A stretch of DNA of 64,000 nt from UBA8958 sp964571695 (GTDB lineage: Bacteria; Desulfobacterota; Syntrophia; Syntrophales; UBA8958). This document shows, piece by piece, positions 25,155 to 32,641 of this stretch (positions are counted from its first letter, which is position 1; every line of letters begins with the position of its first letter). The notes beneath the pieces are model-generated. The model was not told the origin of the DNA. It did no database searches and saw only the letters and a program-made list of their open reading frames with translations. The DNA lies in NCBI GenBank assembly GCA_964571695.1, contig CAZNDG010000004.1:48237-112236 (forward strand), given 5' to 3'. The translations under genes were made by a program, and so were the position numbers.

Positions 25155-26915
25155 ATGGAAACACCGACCGCTTTGCAGAACATCCTTTACATGCCCCGGA
25201 CCTCCACCACCACGGAAAGCAACAAGACCGGCTCCTGGCGTTTCCTCCGGCCCCGCTACGAGGAAAAGACCTCGCCCTGCAGCGTCGCCTGCCCGGCCGG
25301 GGAGGACATTGCCCGGATCGAGATGCTCATCACCCAGGGGGCCTTCAAAGAGGCCTGGGAGACCATCCTGTTGGAAAATCCCCTGCCCGGCGTTTGCGGC
25401 CGGGTGTGCTACCATCCCTGCGAGGGCCGTTGCAACCGCCGGGAGTTCGACGCCGCCGTGGCCATTCACACCATGGAACGATTCCTCGCCGACGCCGCCG
25501 CGCGCAACGAGACCAAACCGGCTCTGCCGCTGCAACCCGCGACGGGACGGCGGATCGCCATTATCGGCTCCGGTCCCGCCGGACTTTCCGCCGCCTGGTT
25601 CCTCAATATCCTGGGCTACGAAACGGAGATCTTCGAGGCCATGCCCGCCGCGGGCGGGATGCTGCGCTGGGGCATCCCCGCCTACCGCCTCCCCGAGGCG
25701 GTCCTGAACGCCGAAATCGCCCGCATCGAGGCCCAGGGCGTCCGCATCCGCACCGGCGAGGCTGTTTCAGCCACCCGTTTTGAAGAAATGCTCAAATCCT
25801 ACGACGCCCTGTTCATCGGCTGCGGCTACTGGCGCGACCGGCCCCTGGACATCCCCGGTGCGGCGGGTCCCGGGGTTGAGGACGGTATCTCGTTCCTCCG
25901 GGAAATCCGGGGGGGAGTCAAGCGCGACGTCCCGGGCGTCTCCGCCGTCATCGGCGGGGGAAATACCGCCATCGACGTGGCCCGGAGCATTGTCCGGCGG
26001 GGAGGAAAGGCCGTCATCGTTTACCGCCGCCGCCGGGAAGACATGCCCGCCTTCACAGAGGAGGTGCAAAGTGCCGGCGAAGAAGGGGTGGAGATCCGGG
26101 AACTGCTGGCCCCGGTGCGGATCGACGCAGCGGGCGGCGATTGCGTCTTGACCCTCCAGCCCATGGCCATCGCGGGACAAGACCGGGACGGCCGGGGAAA
26201 AATCGTTGCCGCCGCCGATGCGCCGGTAATGATTACCGTGCAGCGGATCTTCACGGCCACCGGCGCCGGGGCCGCCGCCCCCTGGCATACCCCCCCCGTC
26301 CCGGGGGCGCCGGAAGCGATCCGCGGCCTCAGCCACTGCGTCCTCGTTCAGGACGACCGGGGCGCGCCGGTGGTTTACGGAGGCGATCTCACCACCGCCG
26401 ACAAGAATGTCACCCAGGCCATCGCCTCGGGGAAGCAGGCCGCCCTGGCCCTTGATATCCTCTTCCGGCACGGCGCCGGGGCCATGAGGGATCGCCTCGC
26501 TTCCTGTCTGGTCGGCGGCGGTCCTTCCCTCTCCCTGGAGATATATCTCAACGGTCCGCGCCGGGAAAGGAACGCCCATATCGTGGCCTATGAAGAGATC
26601 AACGCCGACTATTTCCAATACGAACCCCGGGTCGTCCAGCCCCGGCTCCTCATCGAGGAGCGCCATTCGTCCTTCGACGAGATCGATCTGAAGATATCGG
26701 CCCATACGGCCATGCGGGAGGCCGGCCGGTGCTTCAACTGCGGCATCTGCAACGGCTGCGACAACTGTTATCTATTCTGTCCCGACGTCTCCATCCTGCG
26801 GTCCCGGGACATGACGGACCGGCACATCGATTACGATTACTGCAAAGGGTGCGGTCTGTGCGTCGTGGAATGTCCCCGGAACGCCATGACCCTGGATGAG
26901 GAGGGAACGCCATGA
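25155..26915 (+). CDS. GltD-like NAD(P)-binding flavoprotein fused to a 2x[4Fe-4S] ferredoxin (PorD-like)
   Basis: This 586-residue fusion begins with an Fe-S cluster domain typical of GltD small subunits (SPCSVACPAGEDI, CGRVCYHPCEGRCNR). A FAD/NAD(P) pyridine nucleotide-disulfide fold follows (IAIIGSGPAGLSAAWFL at about 130; second Rossmann motif VSAVIGGGNTAIDVARS at about 250). The C-terminal ferredoxin domain has two cluster motifs, CFNCGICNGCDNCYLFCPD and CKGCGLCVVECPR. In standard enzymes the delta ferredoxin is a separate small protein; here it is joined to an NAD(P)H-dehydrogenase-like module between gamma and alpha. This suggests direct electron exchange between 2-oxoacid oxidation and NAD(P). 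ATG with AGGTGAGG; 4-nt overlap with alpha. Confidence 0.9.
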   Translation: METPTALQNILYMPRTSTTTESNKTGSWRFLRPRYEEKTSPCSVACPAGEDIARIEMLITQGAFKEAWETILLENPLPGVCGRVCYHPCEGRCNRREFDAAVAIHTMERFLADAAARNETKPALPLQPATGRRIAIIGSGPAGLSAAWFLNILGYETEIFEAMPAAGGMLRWGIPAYRLPEAVLNAEIARIEAQGVRIRTGEAVSATRFEEMLKSYDALFIGCGYWRDRPLDIPGAAGPGVEDGISFLREIRGGVKRDVPGVSAVIGGGNTAIDVARSIVRRGGKAVIVYRRRREDMPAFTEEVQSAGEEGVEIRELLAPVRIDAAGGDCVLTLQPMAIAGQDRDGRGKIVAAADAPVMITVQRIFTATGAGAAAPWHTPPVPGAPEAIRGLSHCVLVQDDRGAPVVYGGDLTTADKNVTQAIASGKQAALALDILFRHGAGAMRDRLASCLVGGGPSLSLEIYLNGPRRERNAHIVAYEEINADYFQYEPRVVQPRLLIEERHSSFDEIDLKISAHTAMREAGRCFNCGICNGCDNCYLFCPDVSILRSRDMTDRHIDYDYCKGCGLCVVECPRNAMTLDEEGTP

Positions 26916-28081
26916 AAAAGGTCCTCGAAGGCAGCCAAGCCGTGGCGGAAGCGGTGCGCTTGGCTAAGGTGCAGGTTATTTCCGCCTATCCCATCACCCC
27001 CCAGACCCATATCGTGGAGCTCCTCTCCGATTACGTCACCACCGGCAAGATGAATGCCAAGTATCTCCGGGTGGAAAGCGAGCACTCCTGCATGGCGGCC
27101 CTGATCGGCGCCCAGAGCGCCGGCGTGCGAACCTTCACGGCCACCTGCTCCCAGGGGCTGGCCCTGATGCACGAACTCCTCCACTGGGCCTCCGGCGCCC
27201 GCCTTCCCATCGTCATGGGTGAGGTCAACCGCGCCCTCGCCCCGGGTTGGAATATCTGGAGCGATCAAACCGACAGCCTCGCCCAACGGGATACGGGGTG
27301 GATGCAGATTTACTGCGAGGACTCCCAGGAGGTCCTGGACTCCACAATCATGGCCTACCGGCTGGCGGAAAGGGTTAACCTGCCCGCCATGGTGGTGCTG
27401 GACGCCTTTTTCCTCTCCCATACCTACGAACCGGTGGACGTCCCGGAACAGGAGGAGGTGGACCGCTTCCTTCCCCCCTATAATCCGGTCTTCATCCTCG
27501 ACCCGAAGCATCCCTACTCCCTGAGCCCCCTGGTGACCCCCAACGCCTACCTGGAGATGCGCCACGACATCGCCCTGGCCATGGAAGACGCCCTGGCCAT
27601 ATTCGACGAGGTGGAAGGTGAATTCGCCCGGATTTTGGGCCGCCGTTACGGCATGGTGGAAGAAATCGACTGCGACGACGCCGATATTGTCTTCGTCACC
27701 TCCGGCACCGTTACCAGTACGGCCCGGCTGGCCCTGGAGGAACTCCGGGCCCGGGGCGAAAAGGTCGGGGCGCTGAAGATCAAGCTCTTCCGTCCCTTCC
27801 CCGTGGAAGCCGTGCGCCGTGTGTTGGGCAAGGCCCGGAAGGTCATCGTGGTGGACCGCAATTTTTCCTTCGGGGCCAGCGGGATCTTCGCCCAGGAGGT
27901 CCGGGCCGCCCTGTGCAACTCCCCCGGCCATCCGCCGGTGTTCGGCTACATCGCCGGTTTGGGCGGGCGGGATATCACCACGCAAATGTTGTCCAACATC
28001 TATTTCGAGGTAAAAAAGAGCGAAGCGCCCCGGCGGGAGAGCGTCTGGGTGGGGCTCCAGGAGGTGAACCGTGCAACTTGA
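26912..28081 (+). CDS. 2-oxoacid:acceptor oxidoreductase, alpha subunit
   Basis: This 389-residue alpha subunit (pyruvate:ferredoxin oxidoreductase domains I and II) opens with KKVLEGSQAVAEAVRLAKVQVISAYPITPQT, the hallmark substrate-binding segment, then RVESEHSCMAALIGAQSAGVRTFTATCSQGLALMHE. The C-terminal transketolase-like domain (VGALKIKLFRPFPVEAVRRVL) is intact. The start overlaps the preceding stop (ATGA), and its end overlaps the beta start. Whether the substrate is pyruvate, a branched 2-ketoacid or another acid is not resolvable by eye. Confidence 0.92.
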   Translation: MKKVLEGSQAVAEAVRLAKVQVISAYPITPQTHIVELLSDYVTTGKMNAKYLRVESEHSCMAALIGAQSAGVRTFTATCSQGLALMHELLHWASGARLPIVMGEVNRALAPGWNIWSDQTDSLAQRDTGWMQIYCEDSQEVLDSTIMAYRLAERVNLPAMVVLDAFFLSHTYEPVDVPEQEEVDRFLPPYNPVFILDPKHPYSLSPLVTPNAYLEMRHDIALAMEDALAIFDEVEGEFARILGRRYGMVEEIDCDDADIVFVTSGTVTSTARLALEELRARGEKVGALKIKLFRPFPVEAVRRVLGKARKVIVVDRNFSFGASGIFAQEVRAALCNSPGHPPVFGYIAGLGGRDITTQMLSNIYFEVKKSEAPRRESVWVGLQEVNRAT

Positions 28082-28952
28082 AGCCATGGACAGGGAATTG
28101 ATGTGCTCCGGCCACGTGGGCTGTCCGGGATGCGGCGCCACGATCGCCATGCGTTTCATGCTGAAGGCCCTGGGGGAAAAGACCGTCATGGTCCTGCCAG
28201 CGTGCTGCTGGTCCGTCATCGCCGGCCCCTTCCCTCAGTCCTCCCTGAAAATCCCGGTGATCCACACCGCATTCGAGACCGGCGGCGCCACCGCCAGCGG
28301 CGTCCGGGCGGCCCTGGACATGCGGGGGGACGAGGAGACGACGGTGATCACCTGGGCCGGGGACGGCGGGACTTTCGACATCGGCTTTCAGGCCTTGAGC
28401 GGCGCCGTGGAAAGAAACGAGAATTTCATCTACATCTGCTACGACAACGAGGCCTATATGAACACGGGGATACAGCGGAGTTCCTCCACCCCCTACGGGG
28501 CCTGGACCACCACGACCAGCGGTTCGGACTGGAAGAAGCTGCGGAAGAAGAACATTGTCGAGGCCCTGGTGGCCCACCGCATCCCCTACGCAGCCACGGC
28601 GAACATCGCCTACCCGGAAGATCTGGTCCGGAAGGTGAAAAAGGCCAAGGATGTGAAGGGATCGCGGTTCCTGCACATCTACGCAAGCTGTCCCACGGGG
28701 TGGCGGATTCCCTCGGAGATGTCCATCAAGATCGCCCGCATGGCCGTCCAGACCAATATTTTCCCCCTCTATGAGGTGGAGAACGGGGTCAACTACACGA
28801 TCAACGTCAAGCCCCGGGAGTATCTTGTCCGGGAGTACTTCAAGCTCCAGGGGCGCTTCCGTCATCTTAGCGAGGAGGACCTCGACCAGATCCAGGCCAT
28901 GGTCAACGAAGACTGGGAACTCCTCCTCCGCAAGGCGGGGGAGCACGCCTGA
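28071..28952 (+). CDS. 2-oxoacid:acceptor oxidoreductase, beta subunit
   Basis: TPP-binding beta subunit, 293 residues. CSGHVGCPGCGATIAMRF supplies cluster or TPP-associated cysteines, and GDGGTFDIGFQALSGAVERNENFIYICYDNEAYMNTG is the TPP/Mg binding motif (GDG...N). The C-terminus carries the family's YFKLQGRFRHL segment. A GTG start with GGAGGTG just upstream overlaps the alpha gene by 11 nt. Last gene of the operon; no clear terminator follows. Confidence 0.92.
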   Translation: MQLEAMDRELMCSGHVGCPGCGATIAMRFMLKALGEKTVMVLPACCWSVIAGPFPQSSLKIPVIHTAFETGGATASGVRAALDMRGDEETTVITWAGDGGTFDIGFQALSGAVERNENFIYICYDNEAYMNTGIQRSSSTPYGAWTTTTSGSDWKKLRKKNIVEALVAHRIPYAATANIAYPEDLVRKVKKAKDVKGSRFLHIYASCPTGWRIPSEMSIKIARMAVQTNIFPLYEVENGVNYTINVKPREYLVREYFKLQGRFRHLSEEDLDQIQAMVNEDWELLLRKAGEHA

Positions 28953-29124
28953 GGGACGAAAGGGATTTCCGTCCCGCCGCTTTCTTTCCCTTTCCCGCAC
29001 TCGGGGCAACACTGAATGAAGGGGCCATTCCTTCGCCCCGATCTCGCGGCGAGGAGCCCGGAATGGCCCATCCTAATCTTTCCTTACTTGATTTCCCACG
29101 CATCGGGGCGGGTTTCACCCCCGG

Positions 29125-30045
29125 TCAAGCTTTCTCCGCCAGGGTCCCATACGCACGCTCATGAAGGGGGGTGGCGATCCCCAGTTCCCGGCCCGCCCTG
29201 ACGATGAAGCCGGTAAAGGTATCGATCTCCGTCTGCCGCCCCTTCTCGAAATCCAACTGGAGGGAGGTCTTCGTCTCCGGGGGGAACTGCCGGACCTTGG
29301 CCAGGGTCGCGGCGGCGATATCGCCGGGCAGATCCACGCCTTTGGCCCGGGCAATTTGTTCCACCTCGGCTATCATGCCGGTGAGCATTCCCCTCGCCTC
29401 GGAATCGTCCATCACGGCGCCGAAGGACTTCCGCGTCAGGGACGTCACGCTGGCGGCGGGACAGATGAAGATGAATTTCGTCCACAGCGCCGCTATGGGA
29501 TCGGAGGTCAGCTCCGAAACGATGCCGGCGTCCTGAAACAACCGGTCGATACCCTGGAACCCCTCCACTCCGCCGGAGGCGGGCCCGAAAATCAACCGGC
29601 CGGCGGGGCTTACCTGCCGGACCACGCCGGGGGCCTCAATATAGGCCGAAACGTAAACCGTGCCGTAGACGAGAACTCCCCTGGGGAGAATACCCTGAAG
29701 CCGCTCGGTAATATCGACGCCGTTGAGAAGCGGGATGACGAAGCTGCGGTCATGTATATTACCGGCAATGGACCGGGCGGCCCCTTCCAATCCGTAGCTT
29801 TTCACAGCAAACAGGACCAGGTCTAAGGGCCCCGCCGCCGACGGGTCTTCCGTTGCCAGCGAGGGCCGGGCGATCATTTCCCCGTCCGGCGTTACCAGAC
29901 GGAGCCCCTGGTCGCGGATCACCTTCAAATGCTCCCCACGGGCGATAAACACCACCTCATGATCCGGCGCGGATCCATAACGCACCGCCAACCTGCCGCC
30001 GAAGACCCCACCTACCCCCCCCAAACCGACTATTCCAATCCTCAT
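29125..30045 (-). CDS. panE: 2-dehydropantoate 2-reductase (ketopantoate reductase family)
   Basis: NADPH-dependent ketopantoate reductase catalyses the second step of pantothenate (CoA) synthesis. The 306 residues show MRIGIVGLGGVGGVFGGRLA (dinucleotide binding), LVLFAVKSYGLEGAA, IPLLNGVDI, the WTKFIFICPAASVTSLT segment with the catalytic Lys, and SLQLDFEKGRQTEIDTFTGFIVRAG. The ATG follows AAGGAGGAAAG. The ApbA/PanE family includes unrelated ketoacid reductases, so substrate is likely but not certain. It is convergent with the oxidoreductase operon. Confidence 0.87.
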   Translation of the reverse strand: MRIGIVGLGGVGGVFGGRLAVRYGSAPDHEVVFIARGEHLKVIRDQGLRLVTPDGEMIARPSLATEDPSAAGPLDLVLFAVKSYGLEGAARSIAGNIHDRSFVIPLLNGVDITERLQGILPRGVLVYGTVYVSAYIEAPGVVRQVSPAGRLIFGPASGGVEGFQGIDRLFQDAGIVSELTSDPIAALWTKFIFICPAASVTSLTRKSFGAVMDDSEARGMLTGMIAEVEQIARAKGVDLPGDIAAATLAKVRQFPPETKTSLQLDFEKGRQTEIDTFTGFIVRAGRELGIATPLHERAYGTLAEKA

Positions 30046-30241
30046 TCGTCTTTCCTCCTTCCTGAGGCGTTTTTGCCGCCATCGGATAAAAACCGAGCCG
30101 GCGGCGCCACTCGCCAGTACATGGCGGCGCCGTTCATCCCATAAAACAATCAGGCAATTTCCGATGGCACAAAGGCCCTTTTTCTTTTATTTTACCACCG
30201 AAAAGCGGCAAGAGGAAGTCAAAAGAAGCCGGGAGTGAAAA

Positions 30242-30355
30242 ATGAAGAAAGATCAACGCGGAACAAGCAAATTTCTCAGCAGGGAGGAATACGCCCGTTA
30301 TCTCGAAGCCATGCGGAAACACGGCGCCGGCGAAACATCGTCGGATTCCCGCTGA
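30242..30355 (+). CDS. Small hypothetical protein, 37 aa
   Basis: An ATG preceded by GGGAGTGAAAA opens 37 codons: a basic start (MKKDQRGTSKF), LSREEYARYLEAMRKHG and an acidic end. It is soluble, has no transmembrane segment, and matches nothing I can name. It lies between panE and the tRNA-Arg gene with no overlap. The strong Shine-Dalgarno and helix-like composition argue for a real gene, but length makes it uncertain. Confidence 0.45.
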   Translation: MKKDQRGTSKFLSREEYARYLEAMRKHGAGETSSDSR

Positions 30356-30531
30356 TGCGGCACGCCGGCGGGCATTAGGAGCGGATCACAACTACCGTGG
30401 CGGTCGAGTTTGGACATCTGTCAGTTTAACCGATTTCCACCCTCGGTACGGAAGCGGTCCTCAGAAGGTTATGGGCATCAATCAGCGTCGCTCATTTCAG
30501 TCCAGAGGAGGGACCTTTTTGGGGAAGCATG

Positions 30532-30560
30532 TTGACAGGTGCTCAAAACCATGCTACCTC
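30532..30560 (+). promoter_or_regulatory. Promoter of tRNA-Arg
   Basis: TTGACA (30532-30537), a 17-nt spacer and TACCTC (30555-30560) place the transcription start about 20 nt before the tRNA. A G+C-rich stretch between the -10 and the tRNA fits stable-RNA promoters. Consensus match only. Confidence 0.5.
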
Positions 30561-30586
30561 CATCTCCCCATGCAAACAGGGCCTCC

Positions 30587-30663
30587 GCCCCCGTAGCTCA
30601 GCAGGATAGAGCAACGGATTCCTAATCCGTGTGCCGGGCGTTCGAATCGCCCCGGGGGCACCA
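30587..30663 (+). tRNA. tRNA-Arg (anticodon CCT)
   Basis: A full cloverleaf can be drawn: acceptor GCCCCCG pairing with CGGGGGC, D arm GCTC/GAGC, anticodon stem ACGGA/TCCGT with loop TTCCTAA (anticodon CCT, reads AGG), a 5-nt variable loop, and T arm GGGCG-TTCGAAT-CGCCC. Discriminator A and the CCA end are encoded. No integrated element is apparent at its 3' end. Confidence 0.97.
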
Positions 30664-30796
30664 ATAAAACGATCCACGGCGAGCGTGTTTCCCCCCAAGG
30701 CCCCGCCGTTTGGAGAACTTACGGAGGTTCCCGTCAATACGGGGCAACGGCCCGCGCTCCGGTACAAACCAGGCCTGTCTGTTGCGAGGAATAACC

Positions 30797-31321
30797 ATGG
30801 CCATCTATGAATTTGCCGGAAAGGCACCGACCATAGCGAAGACCGCGTTCATCCATCCGGAGGCGGTGGTCATCGGCGAAGTAACGATCGGCCCTCTCTG
30901 CCACATTGCCGCCGGGGCGGTGATCCGCGGTGACTGCGGTCCGATCGTCATCGGCCCGTCGACAAGCATCCAGGACAATGCCACAGTGCACGTCAACCCC
31001 GGAGAAAGGGTTAACGTGGCCGGAAACGTGATCGTGGGCCATAATGCCGTCCTTCACGATGTGACCATCGGGGAGCGATGCGTCATCGGTATGGGGGCCA
31101 TCCTCCTGCCCGGGGTCGTCTGTGAGCGCGAGGCCATCGTCGCGGCCGGAGCGGTGGTCCTGCAAGGCATGCATATTCCGGCAAGAAAACTCGTGGCCGG
31201 CAATCCGGCGAAGATAATCAAGGACATAACACCGGACATGGAAGCCTATGTGACGGAGGGTATTGAACAATACAACCGTTTCACCGATCTGTATCGGCAC
31301 ACCATGAAAAGGCTGGAATAA
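30797..31321 (+). CDS. Gamma-class carbonic anhydrase family protein
   Basis: This 174-residue left-handed beta-helix (hexapeptide repeat) protein belongs to the gamma carbonic anhydrase/YrdA family, forming trimers with a metal bound by three histidines. Here H in TVHVNPGERVNV and the two His in VGHNAVLHDVTIG fit that triad. IRGDCGPIVIGPSTSIQDN and GMGAILLPGVV are family hallmarks. GAGGA precedes the ATG. Whether it hydrates CO2 is unknown for many family members. Confidence 0.88.
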   Translation: MAIYEFAGKAPTIAKTAFIHPEAVVIGEVTIGPLCHIAAGAVIRGDCGPIVIGPSTSIQDNATVHVNPGERVNVAGNVIVGHNAVLHDVTIGERCVIGMGAILLPGVVCEREAIVAAGAVVLQGMHIPARKLVAGNPAKIIKDITPDMEAYVTEGIEQYNRFTDLYRHTMKRLE

Positions 31322-31425
31322 GAAGCGGAGGATATGGTGGGTAAAGTACAAAAACAGTCCAATAATAGAATCTACGGCCCCGTGAAAAGGTCTATCGGGG
31401 CATTCTTCAAGGCAAGGAGGTTGGC

Positions 31426-31764
31426 ATGCGCTCATTTGTCACCGGCGTCTCCCCCAGAGCGATTTTGTCGGGCGTGGTCATCACATTTTTCCTAACCGGT
31501 CTCGGCGGTTGCACTCCCAACGTTTGGTATCACCGCGAACAAAATGATCCCTTGAATTTCCGGCGGGACATATCACAGTGCCAGCAGGAAGCCGCGGAGT
31601 TCGGCGCCCGGATAGCCGAAAAGGATAGGAAGGCCGCCGTCAAAGAACGTACAAAAGCCTGCATGAAGGCCCGGGGTTATGGATGGGGAACCGTAAATGA
31701 CGTACCGGATGACTCCTTCGTTTTCGAGGAAAAAGACCAGACCGATGATTATCGCCTTAAATGA
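31426..31764 (+). CDS. Putative lipoprotein, 112 aa
   Basis: A signal sequence with a hydrophobic core (about 12-26) ends at the lipobox LGGC, predicting a lipid-anchored protein. The mature part is short and charged, with two cysteines (SQCQQEAAEFG, TKACMKARGYGW) arranged like many small periplasmic lipoproteins of unknown function. AAGGAGG lies 5 nt upstream of the ATG. It is followed by a terminator-like hairpin. Confidence 0.72.
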   Translation: MRSFVTGVSPRAILSGVVITFFLTGLGGCTPNVWYHREQNDPLNFRRDISQCQQEAAEFGARIAEKDRKAAVKERTKACMKARGYGWGTVNDVPDDSFVFEEKDQTDDYRLK

Positions 31765-31892
31765 CGTTCTCCCCGCCCGGTCTTCGGGAAAGCTCCCGCC
31801 GCCAGAGTTGTAATTACTCGCCTCTTCTCTTCCCCCTCCGGCCAAGGGGTTCGGCAACCGCCTCCGGCATATCCCCGGAGAATCAAAAAACT

Positions 31893-31928
31893 AAGGGCGA
31901 AGTCTCATCGACTCCGCCCTTAATTTTG
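31893..31928 (+). terminator. Intrinsic terminator-like hairpin downstream of the lipoprotein gene
   Basis: AAGGGCGAAGTC pairs with GACTCCGCCCTT (one mismatch, 5-nt loop), followed by the weak T tract TAATTTTG. Its strength is uncertain because the T run is broken. Confidence 0.55.
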
Positions 31929-32243
31929 AGAGAGGCAGGTATCCGCACGTTCCGTTTCTTGCCGCCTCATCAGGAAATTGCCGGCAGTTTTTGCGACCGC
32001 CCCGATAGGAATTTTCGCCGGCAGTTCAACCTTTCCTGTGCCGATAAGGCGTGCATATGGGGTCCGTCCAACCCCGGTATGTCCGTTTATCCTTCTTCAT
32101 GATCCGCGCTTCCTCTCACTGTTAACAATCAGGCATCCCTGCCGCGAACCCACCGTTACCTCCCGATTATGAAAATATCACACCGTCGGAAGGCTTACCC
32201 CAAAGGGAAACCCAGGTAAAGATGACTCGGTCAGACGCTTGCG
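31929..32243. other. Intergenic region, nothing recognised
   Basis: About 315 nt between the lipoprotein terminator and the end of the minus-strand micro-ORFs. I see no coding signal, RNA gene or repeat. Confidence 0.4.
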
Positions 32244-32339
32244 TTACCGGGGCTCCAGCGGGGTGCACATGGGATCCAACCAAGTCTTGCCCGCCTTCTT
32301 GGCGAATTTTTCTCTGTCTCTGGCGCCTGTCTTTCTCAT
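32244..32339 (-). CDS. Micro-ORF of 31 aa with consensus ribosome site
   Basis: A perfect AAAGGAGG lies 8 nt before an ATG opening 31 codons. The peptide is basic and soluble: MRKTGARDREKFAKKAG, then KTWLDPMCTPLEPR, with one Cys. It lies 33 nt after the other micro-ORF on the same strand and downstream of the B12 radical SAM gene. I do not recognise it. The ribosome site is stronger than most in this window, which supports translation; a conserved hypothetical or a peptide substrate are both possible. Confidence 0.5.
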   Translation of the reverse strand: MRKTGARDREKFAKKAGKTWLDPMCTPLEPR

Positions 32340-32372
32340 GGCTTTCGCCTCCTTTCCCTTTCCAGTTCAGGG

Positions 32373-32489
32373 TTATAATCCTTTCAGACCGGCCGGATGA
32401 TTAAAGCCGTTCCGGTTTCTCTCTATCGTCTTCCCCAGGATGTCGCGCTGGGGATTGAACTCGATTCGCGCGCCGAGAATGGTCTTCAT
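32373..32489 (-). CDS. Micro-ORF of 38 aa with consensus ribosome site
   Basis: CAGGAGGAGG precedes ATG 32489, followed by 38 codons: MKTILGARIEFNPQRDILGK, TIERNRNGFNHPAGLKGL. The peptide is basic and soluble and has no cysteine. It begins about 150 nt after the B12-radical SAM stop and is followed by a second micro-ORF with equally strong signals. A 9-bp inverted repeat lies upstream. Not recognised; may form a small operon with the next micro-ORF. Confidence 0.5.
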   Translation of the reverse strand: MKTILGARIEFNPQRDILGKTIERNRNGFNHPAGLKGL

Positions 32490-32528
32490 GGTTTTTCCTC
32501 CTCCTGTGTTTCTTTCGAGGTCAGGATA

Positions 32529-32564
32529 ATCCGGAACGTAATTTTCAACAATCGGGTTCCGGAT
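32529..32564. promoter_or_regulatory. Inverted repeat upstream of the micro-ORFs
   Basis: ATCCGGAAC (32529-32537) and GTTCCGGAT (32556-32564) are perfect 9-bp inverted repeats with an 18-nt spacer, 40-75 nt upstream of the 38-aa ORF. They could form an operator or an RNA stem. No T run follows, so it is not an intrinsic terminator. Confidence 0.45.
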
Positions 32565-32641
32565 GAATATGGGCTGGGAAAAAGGCGACGGCTCGGGTAA
32601 GGATGTTTGACGATTCAGATCGGAATTTGTCTGATGATTTC

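Noticed and set aside
26837..28219. Long minus-strand frame across the oxidoreductase alpha gene
   Set aside because: Shadow of porA-like coding sequence; translation is His/Gly-rich without motifs.
30587..30663. Integration site for a mobile element at the tRNA-Arg
   Set aside because: No integrase gene and no repeat of the tRNA 3' end was seen nearby.
32222..32404. 60-codon plus-strand frame opposite the micro-ORFs
   Set aside because: No ribosome site and hydrophobic random-looking composition; the minus strand has two strong Shine-Dalgarno sites.
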